NCBI GenBank assembly: GCA_018693855.1 | Contig: JABHMO010000005.1 | Span: 1 to 33,151 of the forward strand | Direction of reading: 5' to 3' | DNA from: Candidatus Falkowiibacteriota bacterium | GTDB lineage: Bacteria; Patescibacteriota; Patescibacteriia; UBA11705; JABHMO01 | Length of the DNA: 33,151 nt | Shown here: in pieces, positions 29,652 to 33,151 of the stretch | How positions within the stretch are numbered: position 1 is the stretch's first letter | Layout of the letters: every line of letters begins with the position of its first letter | Translations under genes and position numbers: made by a program | The notes under the pieces: model-generated | The model's database searches: none | The model's input: the letters and a program-made list of their open reading frames with translations, nothing else | Told to the model about the DNA's origin: nothing

Positions 29652-32651
29652 TTAAAGGACTCTATGTTCACAAATATCTTTATAATCGCAAAACTTGCAG
29701 ATCATTTGCGATGGTTTTGGATCAAATTTTTGATTTTTAATATCTGAAATATTTTGTAAAAACTTTTGTTTTAACTTGTCTTTGGCTTTTTCATCTCCGA
29801 TAAATTCTCGCTCAGGATTTTTCTCATCTTCTAAATAGTAGTATTTCAACTTTTTAACTGGTAATCCTAACACCTCCTCTGCTGCAATTTGATAAAAAAG
29901 CAGCTGTCTCTTGTCATGAGTTGCTAGCTTATCTCCTTTTGGTTTACCTGTTTTATAATCAATAATTTCAACACCACCGTCCACTTCATCAATTCGATCA
30001 ATCCGTCCAGCAAAACGATACTCACCAAGAGGTAATGAAAAAGGCTGTTCAAGTGACTTCACTTTTGGCATCTTTTGTTTGAAATCCTGATAAAAGTTTT
30101 TTAGCAACTCCTTACCGTTTTTTCGATACTGTTCTTTCTGTTTTTCATCCTGATACCATTCATCAATCCAGTTTTCTTGATATAAACTATCTAATTGCTC
30201 AAAAGGAGGAAAAGGTTTTTCAGAATTACCACCAAAAAGATCTGCTTGTCCATTGAGATTGGTATTAAAATGTAGTTCTAGAAACTTTTGTAAAGTATTA
30301 TGAATAGTTGATCCAAAACTAAAGTAATGGTTCCCAAATGTAGGGATTTTCAAAATATTCCCAAATCGATACTTATACGGACACATCTCATACGTCTGCA
30401 TCTGTGAATAACTAAACCTTTTTGGAGTTTCGTACTTTAACTCCCCTTTGGCGACAATAAGTTTATCGTTAATATCGAATATATTATTATCTTGTTTTTC
30501 CGAAGGACCTGAGCGGAGTCGAAGGTCTGCTTTTTTGATTTCTGATTTTTTGTATCCAAGTTCATCTAAGAATCTCGACAACTTTTTATCTCTGACTCCT
30601 CCATAATTATCAGCTGATGTGAAATACAGATGTTTCTTGGCTCTTGTCATTGCAACATAAAAAAGCCTTCGTTCTTCTTCTAAATGAAAATCATCATGAG
30701 CTACACTCTGTTTTAATAAAGCATTCGGAATTTCAATCAGTTCTTTTCTCTTATCAGTTGGGAATTTTCTATCAACTAAATGACTTAAAAATATATAGTC
30801 GAACTCAAGTCCTTTTGAACTATGAACTGTCATGATTTTCACCATGTCAGGACCTGTCTCAGGATCAAAAGCTAACCGACCACTGTCCCCTGCTTGCATC
30901 TCTAAATTAATTAAATCAAGAAACCCAGACAGATCAGCATTTTCAGTATTTCGTTCATAATCTTGCAGTTTATTATAAAACTGTTGCAAATACCCTAAGA
31001 TCTCTTTATTTTGCAAAGTATCCTCTTTTACCACAGTTTCTATGTATCCACTTTTTTGAATAAAATCAACCAAAAGTTCAGTCGGTTTTTTATTTTTCGT
31101 TAATTGTGTATGTCTTTCTATTTGAGCAACTAATTTGTTCAGAACTTCAACTGTTGCGCTGTCAATCCCAGAAATAGTACTTGCTATTTTTACTGTTTCA
31201 AAGAGAGATAAACTTTTCATCCTACTATAATGCGTCAACTTAACAATCACTTCCGGAGATAGATTCAGATTATCAAAATTAAGAACTCTAAATACAGCAC
31301 TACTTTCGTGATAATTATCAAGTAATTTGAAATAGCTAACAATATCAAGAATAATCGGTTTATTATACAGTCCCTTCATTGCTAAGAACTGATACGGAAT
31401 GTCCATTTGATTCAAATAACTGATGAAAATTTCTGCGCTGCTATTTGCCCGAATGAGGATTGCGAAATCTGACCACTCTTTATCTTCGCTATTCTTTATC
31501 TCAATAATCTTTTCAATAACAGTCTTTGCTTCATCTTCGCCAGAAGCCTCATGAATATGTTTTATAACTGATTCACAATCAAGATGTGACTTCAGCTCCT
31601 TTTTAATACCAAGTTCATGTTCTAATCTATTCGGATTATTCTGAACAATAAATTTATATGAGATATCAAGAATTTCCTGACATGATCGATAGTTTTCAGT
31701 TAAGACAACCTCTTTACTACCTGGAAAATCTTTCTTAAAATCCATTATATTTGCAATAGAAGCTCCTCTAAACTTGTAGATTGACTGATCATCGTCCCCC
31801 ACAACAGTAATATTGTTTTTCGGTGCAGAAATCATCTTAATCAACTCATACTGCACTGTATTTGTATCTTGGAATTCGTCGACTAAAATGTATTTAAATT
31901 TATTCCGATATTTCTGAAGTATAGCTGGTCGTCTTTTCAATAGATCAATTGTGTAATTAATAAGATCAGCAAAATCCATTGCATCATTCTCAAGTAGAAT
32001 CTGTTGATACACATGGAATGCGTTTGCTAACTCATTAACACGCAAGATCTCTTGCGCAAGCAACTCTTTCTGTTCTGATTCACTTAAACCTTCTGTATCT
32101 ATCTTCAAATTTTTAATTATTGAAGTTGAATCACTGTTTAATTTTAAATCCTCAGCATATTTTAAATAGTCTTCAGGTTTTATTCCCTCATCCTTACATC
32201 TAGAAAAGTGACCTAGCAGAGCGTGAATAAATTTAGTTGGAGACCCAATCGGTTTATAGTAATCTAAATTAAATCGATCTAAATTGTTTTGAACGAGCAT
32301 CCAGCTTTGAGTTTGGTCTAAAAGTTTGTAATCGTTTGGTAATCCAATTTCAAGCGCGTGCCTTTTCAGAATTTTGTCACAAAAAGCATGAAAAGTAGAG
32401 ATCCAAAGATCAACGTATCCGTAAGGAAGCATCTGATCAACCCGCTCCTCCATCTCAGTTGCTGCTTTTTCAGTAAAGGTCAGCGCCAGAACTTCATCAA
32501 CATTTACATTCTTCTCAGTAATCAACCACGCAATTCTAGCAGTCACAACCCTAGTTTTTCCAGTCCCCGCACCAGCAACAATAAGCTGAGGCCCCTCACC
32601 GTGCGTGATGGCTCTCTTTTGTGCTTCATTTGATTCACTGATTAAGCTCAT
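29652..32651 (-). CDS. UvrD/PcrA-type helicase fused to a PD-(D/E)XK nuclease with Fe-S cysteines
   Basis: 999 residues. Superfamily 1A helicase: Q-motif region near 10, Walker A G-A-G-T-G-K-T at 27-33, motif II L-V-D-E-F-Q-D-T, motif III D-D-D-Q-S-I-Y-K-F-R-G, motif V M-T-V-H-S-S-K-G-L-E-F, motif VI Y-V-A-M-T-R-A-K. The C-terminal nuclease has S-Y-S-Q-M-Q-T-Y-E-M-C (C757), E-I-I-D-Y-K-T-G-K and Q-L-L-F-Y-Q-I-A, and ends C985-x-x-C988-x5-C994; four cysteines at these places form the 4Fe-4S staple known from AddB/AdnA-like enzymes. A DNA-end processing or repair role is likely. Residues 708-720 (A-D-L-R-L-R-S-G-P-S-E-K-Q) are encoded by a REP-like palindrome. The leader has 10-bp repeats. Confidence 0.94.
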   Translation of the reverse strand: MSLISESNEAQKRAITHGEGPQLIVAGAGTGKTRVVTARIAWLITEKNVNVDEVLALTFTEKAATEMEERVDQMLPYGYVDLWISTFHAFCDKILKRHALEIGLPNDYKLLDQTQSWMLVQNNLDRFNLDYYKPIGSPTKFIHALLGHFSRCKDEGIKPEDYLKYAEDLKLNSDSTSIIKNLKIDTEGLSESEQKELLAQEILRVNELANAFHVYQQILLENDAMDFADLINYTIDLLKRRPAILQKYRNKFKYILVDEFQDTNTVQYELIKMISAPKNNITVVGDDDQSIYKFRGASIANIMDFKKDFPGSKEVVLTENYRSCQEILDISYKFIVQNNPNRLEHELGIKKELKSHLDCESVIKHIHEASGEDEAKTVIEKIIEIKNSEDKEWSDFAILIRANSSAEIFISYLNQMDIPYQFLAMKGLYNKPIILDIVSYFKLLDNYHESSAVFRVLNFDNLNLSPEVIVKLTHYSRMKSLSLFETVKIASTISGIDSATVEVLNKLVAQIERHTQLTKNKKPTELLVDFIQKSGYIETVVKEDTLQNKEILGYLQQFYNKLQDYERNTENADLSGFLDLINLEMQAGDSGRLAFDPETGPDMVKIMTVHSSKGLEFDYIFLSHLVDRKFPTDKRKELIEIPNALLKQSVAHDDFHLEEERRLFYVAMTRAKKHLYFTSADNYGGVRDKKLSRFLDELGYKKSEIKKADLRLRSGPSEKQDNNIFDINDKLIVAKGELKYETPKRFSYSQMQTYEMCPYKYRFGNILKIPTFGNHYFSFGSTIHNTLQKFLELHFNTNLNGQADLFGGNSEKPFPPFEQLDSLYQENWIDEWYQDEKQKEQYRKNGKELLKNFYQDFKQKMPKVKSLEQPFSLPLGEYRFAGRIDRIDEVDGGVEIIDYKTGKPKGDKLATHDKRQLLFYQIAAEEVLGLPVKKLKYYYLEDEKNPEREFIGDEKAKDKLKQKFLQNISDIKNQKFDPKPSQMICKFCDYKDICEHRVL
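30491..30530. repeat. REP-like palindrome inside the helicase-nuclease coding sequence
   Basis: The stretch contains GACCTGAGCGGAGTCGAAGG, with GACCT/AGGTC ends, a word family common in dispersed intergenic repeats. It encodes residues 708-720 in frame, in the linker between helicase motif VI and the nuclease domain. Confidence 0.65.
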
Positions 32652-32708
32652 AAGTCTATATTAACACAATTTTTACTATGACGAAAGAGGAATGTGGTTT
32701 AGAAATGG

Positions 32709-32745
32709 GGCTAAACAAGGCTAAACGAGGCTATTAACGAGGCTA
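32709..32745. repeat. 10-bp tandem repeat in the uvrD-like gene leader
   Basis: GGCT at 32709, 32719, 32729 and 32741 on the plus strand (10, 10 and 12 bp apart), units near GGCTAAACAA. Same family as the greA and mreB leader repeats. Confidence 0.85.
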
Positions 32746-32756
32746 ATTTAAATAAT

Positions 32757-32779
32757 ATAAAAAAGACCTATTTGGCCTT
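32757..32779 (-). terminator. Terminator after the cvpA-like gene
   Basis: Minus strand: AAGGCC (32774-32779), 5-nt loop, GGTCTT (32763-32768) with one G-U pair, followed by TTTT. It separates the cvpA-like gene from the helicase-nuclease gene. Confidence 0.65.
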
Positions 32780-32831
32780 CATTATTTGCAATGATTTAAT
32801 TTCTAATTGCTTCGATTTACTTCGATTCACC

Positions 32832-33151
32832 TTAAATAACTGACTTCAACTTCTTAATCGCCTCCGGGAAAAGCGGAATAAGAACGACTGCCATTTTTAA
32901 TAATGTTGCGCTGACGATAGAGTGTCCCATTTGATCAGTTAACCATTCATTAAGAGGATATTTAGATAAGAAATATAGAATTGCGCTCAGCATGAACAGT
33001 CCTTGTGCAAAACCAAGTATTAATCCTAGCATTTTATCAAACGAGGAAATGAACGGTAAAATCGTCACAACTTCAAAAACTTTTCCTAAAATCCAAAAGA
33101 CGATACTTATCAACTTGGTAACTACTCCAAAAAGCATTATAAATGCAACAA
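32832..33151 (-). CDS. CvpA-family membrane protein (5' end beyond the window)
   Basis: About 105 visible residues. The frame remains open from the ATG at 33137 to the right edge (x-V-A-F-I before that Met), and CvpA proteins are about 160-180 residues long, so the N-terminus is missing. Visible: two to three hydrophobic helices with the conserved F-D-K-M-L-G-L-I-L-G-F-A-Q-G-L segment, typical of the third helix of CvpA/colicin V production proteins. The family's exact role is unclear; it is an inner-membrane protein linked to envelope homeostasis. The gene ends before a terminator. Confidence 0.82.
   Translation of the reverse strand, partial: VAFIMLFGVVTKLISIVFWILGKVFEVVTILPFISSFDKMLGLILGFAQGLFMLSAILYFLSKYPLNEWLTDQMGHSIVSATLLKMAVVLIPLFPEAIKKLKSVI

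Overview
The window is AT-rich, gene-dense bacterial DNA using the standard code: TAA, TAG and TGA all end genes here. It most resembles a member of the Patescibacteria / Candidate Phyla Radiation. The reasons are a shortened prolyl-tRNA synthetase with a small Cys-rich segment in place of the editing insert, a DciA-like protein instead of a dedicated helicase loader, many start codons without a Shine-Dalgarno sequence, and REP-like palindromes and short tandem repeats between genes. This assignment is an inference from gene content. No rRNA, tRNA or CRISPR array was seen.

Left third (1-11915, all minus strand): one long co-directional cluster. In transcription order it contains a small GIY-YIG nuclease, seven genes of one unrecognised paralogous family, a large MoxR-type AAA+ ATPase, a two-domain protein (HExxH metallopeptidase-like plus VWA), an eighth family member broken by an in-frame TAA, and the first codons of a ninth that runs off the left edge. 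The family shares an N-terminal S-L-E-S-like motif, a coiled coil and a W-T-x-E-M-F-x-D-W-A block. This scaffold is followed by leucine-rich solenoids of different length and, in one member, of a different repeat type. MoxR and VWA proteins are a known working pair (RavA-ViaA, NorQ-NorD, CbbQ-CbbO). A pair embedded in an array of diversifying LRR proteins is the best candidate in this window for an undescribed system.

Middle (12109-22573): alanine racemase, seryl- and lysyl-tRNA synthetases, RarA and GreA are interspersed with small unrecognised genes. Several of these (14789-14857, 15067-15408, 20118-20588, 20697-21131, 22037-22573) are monocistronic units with textbook extended -10 promoters, strong Shine-Dalgarno sites and rho-independent terminators, unlike the SD-poor housekeeping genes. 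One has a leader with two tandem copies of a structured RNA motif and possible SD masking. Another encodes a 22-residue hydrophobic peptide.

Right third (22611-33151, all minus strand): the cell-elongation cluster mreB-mreC-mreD-mrdA is preceded in transcription order by a CvpA-like gene (cut by the right edge), a UvrD-like helicase-nuclease fusion, a DciA-like protein, a small membrane protein and proS. Many 5' leaders here carry degenerate tandem repeats with an exact 10-bp period, in several unrelated unit sequences; serS has an 8-bp version. A REP-like palindrome appears to have been inserted in frame into the helicase-nuclease gene.
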